A DNA stretch of 13,320 nt from Mxb001 sp049317345. GTDB taxonomy: Bacteria > Actinomycetota > Actinomycetes > S36-B12. The position numbers and the translations under genes were made by a program. Each line of letters opens with the position of its first letter. Positions within the stretch are counted from its first letter, which is position 1. The notes beneath the pieces were generated by a model that was given only the letters and a program-made list of their open reading frames with translations, did not search any database and was not told the DNA's origin. The stretch covers positions 1 through 13,320 of the forward strand of contig JBMOIL010000064.1 in assembly GCA_049317345.1 (NCBI GenBank). The letters run 5' to 3'. Shown here one piece after another: positions 5,588 through 12,281 of this stretch.

Positions 5588-7960
5588 GTGGGGCGCGTGT
5601 CGACGTGGGCGATCCGCCGGCCGCTCGTGGCGGTCCTCGTGTGGGTGATCGCCCTTGTGTCCGTCGGGTTCCTGGCGACGACCTTCAAGGGCACGTTCAA
5701 CGACTCCTTCTCGCTGCCCAACACCCAGTCGGCCCTGGCGCAGAGCTTCCTCATCGATGTCTCTCCCAAGAACGCCAACACGAACTCGGCGAACGTCGTC
5801 TGGTCGCCCACCAGCGGCACGGTCAACGACAAGTCGGTGAAGTCCGAGGTCGATGCACTCCTCACCAAGGTGGCGACCGTCGAAGGCGTGAAGTGCATCA
5901 CCTCGCCCTACGACAAGACCTACGGACCCGACTGCCCCAAGAAGGAACCGGTCTCGGTCCCCTTCCCTCCGGGCACGCCGGAGGACTTCCAAAAGGAAGT
6001 GAACGACGCCTTCGCCAATGGCACCACCGACGTCACCTACCCCGAGGGCACGCCGGCCGACGTCGAGAGTCAGCTCAACGACCTCCTCAACGCCAACGCG
6101 GCGGCCATGGAGGCGACGTCGACGATCAGCAAGGACGGCAAGGTCGCCTACGCCGTCGTCGACTTCAAGGGCGAAGCCAGCTCCGTCGCCAGCCCCGAGC
6201 AGGCCGACGAATTCATCGCCTTCATCGAGGCGGGAACCACGCGGACCCTGGTGGTTGGCGCGTCCGGGCAGATCCTCACCGCCGCGAGCGGGGGAGGGGA
6301 GTCCAGCGAGGCGATCGGCATCCTCGTGGCGATCGTCATCCTCATCATCGTCTTCGGCAGTCTCATTGCAGCCGGACTCCCCATCATCGTTGCCATTACC
6401 GGCTTGGTGATGGGACAGCTGCTCATCCTCCTGGTCGCTCGATTCCTCGACGTCGCCTCGTTCGCCCCCCAACTGGCGTCGATGATCGGCCTCGGCGTCG
6501 GCATCGACTACTCGCTGTTCATCCTCAGTCGATTCCGGCAGGACACCCTCGAGGGCAAGGACCCCAAGGAGGCCATCGCCATCGCGATGCGCAGCGCCGG
6601 CCGGGCCGTGCTGTTCGCGGGCAGCACGGTGATTGCAGCGCTGTTGGGCCTGTTCGTCCTCGGCGTGAGTTTCTTCTACGGTCTCGCGATTGCGGCGGCG
6701 GTGACGGTGCTCGTCATCATGTTCGCTGCCCTCATCCTCCTGCCGGCGATTGTGAGCCTCCTCGGCAAGCACACCCTGGGCGTGCGCATGCCCTGGGCGC
6801 GCCACCCGCGCCTCCAGCCCCTGGACCAGAGTCGCTGGGCGGGCTACGGCAGGCTGCTGCAGAAGGCCCCGTGGCTCTTCGCGATCGTCGCCCTCGGCAT
6901 CCTCATTGGCTTCGCCGTCCCCGCGGCTTCCATCCAGCAGGGCTTCCCCGACAACGGAAGCTCGCAGCCCGGCTCGCCGGCCCGTGTGGGCTTCGATCTC
7001 ATGTCGGAGGGCTTCGGGCCGGGCATCAATGGGCCCTTCTTCCTGGCGGTGACGCTGCCGCTGCCCCTGGACGACTCGGTGCTGGGCAAGGTCATCGACG
7101 ACGTAGCGGCCACCGAGGGCGTCGCGTCGACGATCCCCAACAAGGACATGCTGCCGCTGTATTCGACGGCGACGATCGGCGGCAAGGGCAGCCCCTACAG
7201 CCAGAGCGGTCTCGTCACGAGCCTTCTCGTCCAGCCGACGACGGCCCCGGACGACCCGGCGACCAACGCGCTGCTCGATCGTCTGCGCACGGAGACGGCC
7301 GCCAAGGTCGCCAAGACGGGCGCAGCGATCTACGTCGGTGGTACGCAGGCGGTTAGCGATGACTTCACCCAGGTGCTCGTCGACGTACTGCCCCTCTTCC
7401 TCTTCGTCGTGATCGGCCTGGGCTTCATCGCGCTCTTCATGCTCTTCCGCTCGTTCGTCATCCCGATCACCGCGGCCATCACCAGCCTGCTGAGTTTCTT
7501 CGCGGCGTTGGGCATCACCGTCGCGGTCTTCCAGTGGGGCTGGGGCGCGAGCCTTATCGAGGTCTCCACGACCGGTCCGATCCTGCCCTTCTTGCCGATC
7601 ATGGTCTTCGCGATCCTGTTTGGTCTCTCCATGGACTACGAGGTCTTCCTTGTCTCGCGCATGAAGGAGGGTTGGCATGCGTCGGGGGACAACAAGGAGG
7701 CGGTGCGCCATGGCCTCGCGGGATCCGGCAAGGTGGTCGTGGCCGCCGCCCTGATCATGAGTTCGGTGTTCCTCGCCTTTGTGCCCGTGCCTAACGACAC
7801 GATCAAGCTCTTCGGCGTCGCGCTGGCGTCCGCTGTGCTTATCGATGCGTTCATCGTCCGCCTCGTCCTCGTGCCCAGCGTCATGTCGATGATCGGCAAG
7901 GCCAACTGGTGGCTGCCGCGCTGGCTGGCCAAGCGCATGCCCAACTTCAGCGTCGAGTGA
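5588..7960 (+). CDS. MMPL/RND family transporter
   Basis: A 790-residue membrane exporter of the RND/MMPL type, driven by proton flow in known members. Layout: helix 1 at about 12-33; an extracytoplasmic domain to about 240; five helices at about 241-400, including GLGVGIDYSLFILSRFR with Asp307; a seventh helix at about 427-450; a second extracytoplasmic domain; and a final set of helices at about 598-770, with FGLSMDYEVFLVSRMKEGW containing Asp683. The two ID/MDY motifs are the hallmark proton-relay sites of MMPL proteins. The GTG at 5588 is chosen because GAGGAGG precedes it at good spacing and the protein then starts VGRVSTWAIRRP, usual for the family. The substrate is unknown; members export lipids or drugs. 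It is coupled to the ABM gene by a GTGA overlap. Confidence 0.95.
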   Translation: MGRVSTWAIRRPLVAVLVWVIALVSVGFLATTFKGTFNDSFSLPNTQSALAQSFLIDVSPKNANTNSANVVWSPTSGTVNDKSVKSEVDALLTKVATVEGVKCITSPYDKTYGPDCPKKEPVSVPFPPGTPEDFQKEVNDAFANGTTDVTYPEGTPADVESQLNDLLNANAAAMEATSTISKDGKVAYAVVDFKGEASSVASPEQADEFIAFIEAGTTRTLVVGASGQILTAASGGGESSEAIGILVAIVILIIVFGSLIAAGLPIIVAITGLVMGQLLILLVARFLDVASFAPQLASMIGLGVGIDYSLFILSRFRQDTLEGKDPKEAIAIAMRSAGRAVLFAGSTVIAALLGLFVLGVSFFYGLAIAAAVTVLVIMFAALILLPAIVSLLGKHTLGVRMPWARHPRLQPLDQSRWAGYGRLLQKAPWLFAIVALGILIGFAVPAASIQQGFPDNGSSQPGSPARVGFDLMSEGFGPGINGPFFLAVTLPLPLDDSVLGKVIDDVAATEGVASTIPNKDMLPLYSTATIGGKGSPYSQSGLVTSLLVQPTTAPDDPATNALLDRLRTETAAKVAKTGAAIYVGGTQAVSDDFTQVLVDVLPLFLFVVIGLGFIALFMLFRSFVIPITAAITSLLSFFAALGITVAVFQWGWGASLIEVSTTGPILPFLPIMVFAILFGLSMDYEVFLVSRMKEGWHASGDNKEAVRHGLAGSGKVVVAAALIMSSVFLAFVPVPNDTIKLFGVALASAVLIDAFIVRLVLVPSVMSMIGKANWWLPRWLAKRMPNFSVE

Positions 7961-8298
7961 TCGGCGACCTGCCGCCGGGCGCCATCGCGGTCATCTTCCA
8001 CTCGATGCGGCGCACCGATCCTGATGGATCGGGTGGGTTGTCCGATGCCGATGGCTACGCCGCGATGGCCGCGCGCATGGATGCGCTCGCCGCCGAACAG
8101 CCCGGCTACCTCGGCGTGCGCTCGGTGCGCGACGGGGTCGAGGGGATCACCGTGTCCTACTGGCGAGACGACGCAAGCGCTCGCTCCTGGAAGCAGGTGG
8201 TGGAGCACCTCGAGGCGCAGCGCCGCGGCGGCGCGGATTGGTACGCGGAGTACGACGTCGTCGTCGCCGAGGTCATCCGCGCGTACGGCAGCGGTTGA
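7957..8298 (+). CDS. ABM-fold protein (antibiotic biosynthesis monooxygenase family)
   Basis: A 113-residue protein with the ferredoxin-like ABM pattern: a first strand AIAVIFHSMRR, a helix around GYAAMAARMDALAAEQPGYL, then GVRSVRDGVEGITVSYWRDD, a helix around ARSWKQVVEHLEAQRRG, and a last strand in WYAEYDVVVAEVIRAYG. Small ABM proteins include heme-degrading and cofactor-free quinone monooxygenases, but many are uncharacterised, and the substrate cannot be read here. The GTG at 7957 overlaps the MMPL stop as GTGA and has no Shine-Dalgarno sequence, so it depends on coupling to the transporter. An upstream frame opening at 7909 lies inside the MMPL gene. The pairing suggests a joint role in handling a redox-active or toxic small molecule; that is inference. 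Confidence 0.8.
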   Translation: MIGDLPPGAIAVIFHSMRRTDPDGSGGLSDADGYAAMAARMDALAAEQPGYLGVRSVRDGVEGITVSYWRDDASARSWKQVVEHLEAQRRGGADWYAEYDVVVAEVIRAYGSG

Positions 8299-8315
8299 TC
8301 CCTCGCGCTCACTTC

Positions 8316-8379
8316 CGCGAATACGACGCTTCGTCGCGCCGCAGGGGGCACGTCGACGCGACAAAGCGTCGTTTACGCG
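8316..8379. repeat. Convergent-junction inverted repeat B (23-base arms)
   Basis: The left arm at 8316-8338 and right arm at 8357-8379 pair at 20 of 23 positions around an 18-base loop; one of the mismatches is a G.U pair on the complement strand. The right arm with its flank, read in reverse complement, matches the shared arm TGCGCCCGTTAACGACGC at 16 of 18 positions. It fills the 86-base gap between the ABM stop and the peptidase stop, so it is a likely two-way terminator or transcript-end stabiliser. There is no U-tract. Confidence 0.78.
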
Positions 8380-8384
8380 CGCAA

Positions 8385-9119
8385 CTACGCGCGAATCGTC
8401 CCCACCGGAAGCCGCGTCTCGACGACGTCCGCACCGACGCGTTCGATGCGGTACGCCGCAGGGCCGGTCTCGACATCCACATCGACATCGGCGATGACAC
8501 GGACGGCCTCGTCGCCCTCGTAGAGGATCCCGATGCGGTCGTCCGTGGCGTAGGACGTGGGCAGCAGGCCGTCGCCGACGACGCGCTGCAGCAGCGGCCG
8601 TCGCTGCTCCTCGCTGTCGTAGTGCACGCCATTGCCGTAGGGGAGCAGCGCGAGCCCATCGGTGACCACGCGCAGGGTCGGGCCGAACGAGTCGGTGGGC
8701 CCACCCACATGCCAGCAGATTGAGCCGGCGCTCACTCCCGCCAGGATCGTGCCGCGCTCCCACGCCGCGCGCATCGCCGTGTCAACGCCGTGCAGCCTCC
8801 ACAGTGCGAGGAGATTGGCAACACTTCCACCGCCGACCCATACGAGATCGGAGCGACCGAGCACCTCCTCCGGGTCGCGGTTGGGCATCGTGAAGAGCGC
8901 GAGGTGGTCGACATCGCAGCCGAGTGCGCCGAGGGCGGCGTAGGAGCGAGCGAGGTACGACGCATCGTCTCCGCTCGCGGTCATCACCAGGCACACGCGC
9001 GGGCGCTCGGCACCGGTGAGGCGCAAGGCCTCGAGCATGAGCCCACCCGGGCGCATCACGCCCCAGCGGTCGGTGGCGAGGAAGCCCCCGCTCGTGGCGA
9101 GGATCCGGCGGGTTGTCAT
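8385..9119 (-). CDS. Peptidase S51 / dipeptidase E-like protein
   Basis: A 244-residue protein of the class I glutamine amidotransferase-like fold, as in peptidase E (alpha-aspartyl dipeptidase) and cyanophycinase. It begins with a strand and ATSGG (8-12), has VWVGGGS (94-100), and carries the nucleophile elbow GVSAGS (128-133) with Ser130, the serine used by S51 enzymes. His167 in NGVHYDSE is a candidate second catalytic residue. The length is close to peptidase E and shorter than most cyanophycinases. The ATG at 9119 has AGGAGG five bases upstream and overlaps the FAD gene stop as ATGA, so the pair is co-transcribed. It is cytoplasmic, with no signal peptide. The natural substrate is unknown. 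Confidence 0.85.
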   Translation of the reverse strand: MTTRRILATSGGFLATDRWGVMRPGGLMLEALRLTGAERPRVCLVMTASGDDASYLARSYAALGALGCDVDHLALFTMPNRDPEEVLGRSDLVWVGGGSVANLLALWRLHGVDTAMRAAWERGTILAGVSAGSICWHVGGPTDSFGPTLRVVTDGLALLPYGNGVHYDSEEQRRPLLQRVVGDGLLPTSYATDDRIGILYEGDEAVRVIADVDVDVETGPAAYRIERVGADVVETRLPVGTIRA

Positions 9120-10396
9120 GAGGCCTCCTGCTGATCGGGCTGAGCGGCGCGTGAGACGCCGAGGTCCTCGAGCACGGCGTCGGCAGCGCGGCGCCCGCTC
9201 ACGAGGGCACCCTGGATGGACGACGTGTCGCGATGATCGCCGGCGACGTAGGCGCCACTCGGGGTGCGCACGGGTCGGCGTAGATCGAGGGGCACCGGCA
9301 TCGCCGGAAGCGCATAGGGGATGGGGTAGGTCGCAATGAGTTCCCAGCGCGAAGTCGGGACGCCGTAGAGCCACCCGAGATGATCGCGGACGGCCGACTC
9401 GTGGGCAGTGCTGTCGCGTACGCCGAGTGCCGATGCGGAGACGAGTGCGCTGCCGGGCGGTGCGTACTCCGGGGCCGCGTGCGTGAGGACGACGGTATTG
9501 ATGACGGGTCCGCGCCGCGCACCATCGAGGGTGAGCACAGCTTCGCCTTCAGCGAGTCGCGAGGCGTCGCCGTCGGGGCGGTAGTACCACGTCGTCACCG
9601 AGCGCGGGGCGGGCGCACGCATGCCCGGCAGCAGTCGCTGCGCGGTCTGCGGATCGGCGGCGACGATGACGGCGTCGGCGTCGATTGCGGTGCCGTCATC
9701 GAGCACGACGCCGCGCGCGGAGACGGTAGCGACCGGTGTGTCCAGGTGCACATCGAGCGCTGCGGCGAGCTGCTCGGGGATGCGCTGCATGCCGAGCGCC
9801 GGGACGGCGGGAGTGCCCTTGACGAAGGACCGCAGCACGAGGTCGAGGAATCTCCGTGAGGTCGTGAGGTCGGCTTCGAGGAAGACACCGGCGAGGAAGG
9901 GGCGCAGCAGTCGCTCCATGAGGGTGCGATCAGCCCCTGCCCGGCGCAGCGCTTCCGCGGCCGTCACATCGGGCTCGGAGCGCAGGTGGGCGGGTGAGCG
10001 CAGCGCCCTCGAGACGGCGTAGCCCCCGAAGCGAGCGGTCGACACGGGCGAGCCGATACGCGCGAGCAGGCTCGGCACGGCCCAGCTGGGTTCGCGGCGA
10101 GGATCCGCGATCCTGGCGACATGGCGACGCCCCTTGGGTCGCAGCACCACGCGCGCTCCCGCGACGAAGGGACGCAGGTCGAGTGCCTCGTGATCGAGGA
10201 CGCGCTGCCCCTCCGGGTATGACGGGTTGTAGAGCTGGAATCCACGATCGAGCCGGAATCCGTCGATCACGTCGGTGCGCATGCGACCGCCCACGGCATC
10301 GGATGCCTCGAGCACGGTTGCGGGCATGCCGAAGGCCTGCAGTTGTCGAGCAGCAGCAAGGCCGCTCACACCTGCACCCACGACGATCACGGACAT
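9116..10396 (-). CDS. FAD-dependent oxidoreductase (protoporphyrinogen oxidase/amine oxidase-like)
   Basis: A 426-residue flavoprotein. The N-terminus has the dinucleotide-binding VVGAGVSGLAAARQL (GxGxxG at 7-12), an acidic residue at 30 closing the beta-alpha-beta unit, and GGRMRTD (36-42), typical of the amine oxidase/PPOX/phytoene desaturase superfamily. The C-terminus YVAGDHRDTSSIQGALVSGRRAA is the second FAD-contacting motif of that superfamily. The middle is too divergent to fix the substrate; it is not an obvious HemY or phytoene desaturase. The ATG at 10396 follows TAGCGT by seven bases, so it may also be leaderless. It overlaps the S51 peptidase gene by ATGA. Nearby genes do not reveal the pathway. 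Confidence 0.88.
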   Translation of the reverse strand: MSVIVVGAGVSGLAAARQLQAFGMPATVLEASDAVGGRMRTDVIDGFRLDRGFQLYNPSYPEGQRVLDHEALDLRPFVAGARVVLRPKGRRHVARIADPRREPSWAVPSLLARIGSPVSTARFGGYAVSRALRSPAHLRSEPDVTAAEALRRAGADRTLMERLLRPFLAGVFLEADLTTSRRFLDLVLRSFVKGTPAVPALGMQRIPEQLAAALDVHLDTPVATVSARGVVLDDGTAIDADAVIVAADPQTAQRLLPGMRAPAPRSVTTWYYRPDGDASRLAEGEAVLTLDGARRGPVINTVVLTHAAPEYAPPGSALVSASALGVRDSTAHESAVRDHLGWLYGVPTSRWELIATYPIPYALPAMPVPLDLRRPVRTPSGAYVAGDHRDTSSIQGALVSGRRAADAVLEDLGVSRAAQPDQQEAS

Positions 10397-10403
10397 GGCG
10401 CTC

Positions 10404-10409
10404 ACGCTA
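10404..10409 (-). promoter_or_regulatory. -10 box of a putative leaderless promoter for the FAD oxidoreductase gene
   Basis: TAGCGT on the complement strand ends seven bases before the ATG at 10396; no ribosome-binding site is seen. The divergent pseudokinase start is only 68 bases away. Confidence 0.45.
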
Positions 10410-10452
10410 GCCGCCTGTGGATAACCGAAAGCACGCGACCGCCCCGTGCGGG

Positions 10453-10458
10453 CACGAT
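10453..10458 (+). promoter_or_regulatory. Weak -10 candidate for the pseudokinase gene
   Basis: CACGAT (a CANNNT variant of the -10 box) is followed by exactly six bases and the ATG at 10465, the same geometry as at the other leaderless candidates. The first base departs from consensus, so confidence is low. Confidence 0.3.
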
Positions 10459-10464
10459 GCCGAC

Positions 10465-11388
10465 ATGACGACACCCGCCCGCACCACACTCACGACCCTG
10501 CTCGCCCTCGCCCCCGATCTCGTCGAGCGCGATCGCGTCCGCCGGCAGGCGCTGCGCGTGGCAGCCGTGCGACACGAGGGTCTCTCACCCCTGCGCGAGG
10601 TGGCGTTCGCAGGAGAGGGTCTCGCGCTCACGTGGGAGATTCCCGTCGAGAGCGAGTCGCTGGTCATGGGCGAAGGAGCTCTTGCAGCTCTGGCACCGGT
10701 GGCCGCGGGCCTGGCGCTACTGCACGACGCGGGACTCGCGCACGGGGGCATCTCGCAGGGCTCCCTGCATGTGCACGACGGGCGCGGGGTCCTCTGCGGA
10801 TGGCAGCCCGGAGGCACTCCCGAGGCCGATGTCCACGATCTCGTGGCGTTGCTCCATGCCTGCCTGCCCCCGTCGTCGGTGAGTGCCGACGTGGCGCACC
10901 TGCTTATCGCCGGAGCCGATCCAGACCCTGAGACACGACCCTCCATGGCGAAGGTCGCCGCTGTCCTCGAGCACGCCAGTGCCGTGCACGCACCCCTCAT
11001 CTCCCCGCCGGCGCACCGGCGCGCACGGATCGGTGAGGCGCCACCCCCGCGCCCCGCTGAGTCCCTCGCCGCTGACGTAGCGCCGCGCCGATCAGTCACC
11101 GCCACGGTGCGAGGTCGGCACGCCGCGCGCCGGGCGCCGGCGGGGACTCCGGGAGCGCGGCTCGCAGGTGTGCGCATGCCGTGGCGATGGGGAATAGCGA
11201 TTGCTGGTACGGCGCTGGCCGGCTTCCTGGGTCTTTCGGCGATGGGATCTGCGGGATCGGCGCAGCAGATGTGTCCGGCACCGTCGTCGGCTGATGGATC
11301 TGGCTTGCGCCCGCAAACGACGCTAACGGCGCTGCTCGCGTCGATAACGGGCGCAGGGCAGGGCGCGGGCCCGTCGGTCGCGCGCTAG
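10465..11388 (+). CDS. Membrane-anchored pseudokinase (protein kinase-like fold)
   Basis: A 307-residue protein resembling the C-lobe of a Ser/Thr kinase. LALLHDAGLAHGGISQGSLHV (about 83-103) sits where kinases have LHxxGxxHxDIxPxNxLV, but the catalytic Asp is replaced by Gly (HGGIS, 93-97) and Asn by Ser. GVLCGW (108-113) stands in place of DFG. ADVHDLVALLHACLP (121-135) and DPETRPSMAKVAAVL (154-168) match helices F and I. No glycine loop or Lys is seen in the short N-lobe, so catalysis is unlikely. After a Pro/Arg-rich linker a single membrane helix lies at about 242-261, leaving a 45-residue outer tail. The last part of the tail (about 281-297) is encoded by inverted repeat C. The ATG at 10465 is preferred; a GTG at 10417 would reach into the divergent promoter. 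Its role is unknown, perhaps sensing or scaffolding. Confidence 0.7.
   Translation: MTTPARTTLTTLLALAPDLVERDRVRRQALRVAAVRHEGLSPLREVAFAGEGLALTWEIPVESESLVMGEGALAALAPVAAGLALLHDAGLAHGGISQGSLHVHDGRGVLCGWQPGGTPEADVHDLVALLHACLPPSSVSADVAHLLIAGADPDPETRPSMAKVAAVLEHASAVHAPLISPPAHRRARIGEAPPPRPAESLAADVAPRRSVTATVRGRHAARRAPAGTPGARLAGVRMPWRWGIAIAGTALAGFLGLSAMGSAGSAQQMCPAPSSADGSGLRPQTTLTALLASITGAGQGAGPSVAR
11306..11355. repeat. Convergent-junction inverted repeat C, inside the 3' end of the pseudokinase gene
   Basis: TGCGCCCG at 11306-11313 pairs with CGGGCGCA at 11348-11355, and CGACGC at 11318-11323 pairs with GCGTCG at 11338-11343. A mostly unpaired 4-base internal loop separates the two stems and the apical loop is 14 bases. 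The arms match the shared unit TGCGCCCGTTAACGACGC of elements A and B. Unlike those, it lies inside the pseudokinase coding region and ends about 30 bases before both convergent stops. It may end transcripts from both sides, or be an insertion that gave the protein a new C-terminus. Confidence 0.72.
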
Positions 11389-12281
11389 CTGCCGGCGACC
11401 GCCTGCTGGATGGCGGAGTCGATGGTGGGGTCACTCCAGGTGAAGCCGTCGCTTTCGAGCACGGTGGGGAGCACGCGCTGACTGCCGAGCACGTCTTGCG
11501 AGAACTCTCCGAGCGCCACCTTGAGGGCGAACGACGGTACGGGCAGCAGTGTGGGGCGACCAAGCACGCGACCCATTGCGGCCGTGACCTCGGCGTTGGT
11601 CACCGGTGTGGGTGCGGTGAGGTTGACGGGCCCGCGGTAGCGATCGTCCTCGAGCAGTGCGATGAGCGCGGTGACCTCATCGCGCATGGAAATGAAGGAC
11701 CAGTACTGCGATCCCGAGCCGATCTTGCCGCCGATACCGGCCTTGAAAATCGGCATGAGTCGCTTCCAGGCGCCGCCCTTCGAGCTCACGACCAGTCCGG
11801 TCCGGGCGAAGGGCACGCGGATGCCGGCATCCACGGCGGGCTGGGCGGATGCCTCCCACTGTGCGACTACGTCGGCGAGGAAGCCAGCACCCTGCGGTGA
11901 CTCCTCGGTGACGAATCGGTCCCCGGTGTCGCCGTAGTAGCCGATGGCTGAGCCGCAGACGAAGACGGACGGCCGAGGGTCGAGGGCTGACGCCGCGCGA
12001 GCGATCGTCGTCGTTCCCTGCACGCGGGAGTCGAGGATCTCAGCCTTGTAGGCATCGCTCCAGCGCTTGTCGCCGACACCTGCTCCCGCGAGATGAATGA
12101 TCCCGTAGACGCCGGCGAGCCCGGCGAGGTCGACGTCACCCGAGCGCGGATCCCACCTCACCTCATCAGGCGCGGAGGGGGCTCGGCGTACGAGTCGCAC
12201 GACCTCGTGGCCGCGCGCTCGGAGGGCGGGGACGAGGGCGGAGCCGATGAGGCCGCTGGCTCCGGTGACCGCGACGCGCAT
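11385..12281 (-). CDS. TIGR01777 family NAD(P)-binding epimerase-like protein
   Basis: A 298-residue extended-SDR protein: GASGLIG (7-13) in the nucleotide-binding fold, HLAGAG (63-68), the GSAIGYYG motif (110-117) in place of the usual SDR active-site region, and a C-terminal segment (about 240-298) of the DUF1731 type. This matches the TIGR01777/YfcH family (Rv2216 in M. tuberculosis from memory), whose reaction is not established. Its start overlaps the E2 gene stop by one base (TGATG), so the two are transcribed together, and the 3' end meets the pseudokinase gene with a shared CTAG that serves as a stop on both strands. The conserved place next to the E2 and lip genes hints at a role near 2-oxoacid dehydrogenases. 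Confidence 0.92.
   Translation of the reverse strand: MRVAVTGASGLIGSALVPALRARGHEVVRLVRRAPSAPDEVRWDPRSGDVDLAGLAGVYGIIHLAGAGVGDKRWSDAYKAEILDSRVQGTTTIARAASALDPRPSVFVCGSAIGYYGDTGDRFVTEESPQGAGFLADVVAQWEASAQPAVDAGIRVPFARTGLVVSSKGGAWKRLMPIFKAGIGGKIGSGSQYWSFISMRDEVTALIALLEDDRYRGPVNLTAPTPVTNAEVTAAMGRVLGRPTLLPVPSFALKVALGEFSQDVLGSQRVLPTVLESDGFTWSDPTIDSAIQQAVAGS

Noticed and set aside
5605..7356. Open frame of 583 codons on the + strand in another frame of the MMPL gene
   Set aside because: Arg/Gly/His/Pro-rich shadow of the MMPL coding frame; no family features.
5504..7711. Long open frame of 735 codons antisense to the MMPL gene
   Set aside because: Its product is a low-complexity mix of Asp, Glu, Arg and His with no domain. 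It is the mirror of a high-GC gene whose MMPL frame has clear motifs and a ribosome-binding site.
10417..10464. Upstream GTG start for the pseudokinase
   Set aside because: It would add 16 unconserved residues overlapping the divergent FAD promoter. The ATG at 10465 has the same upstream geometry as other starts in the window.
10407..11177. Open frame of 256 codons antisense to the pseudokinase
   Set aside because: Ser/Arg/Ala-rich with no motif, while the + strand frame shows kinase-fold motifs and a membrane helix.
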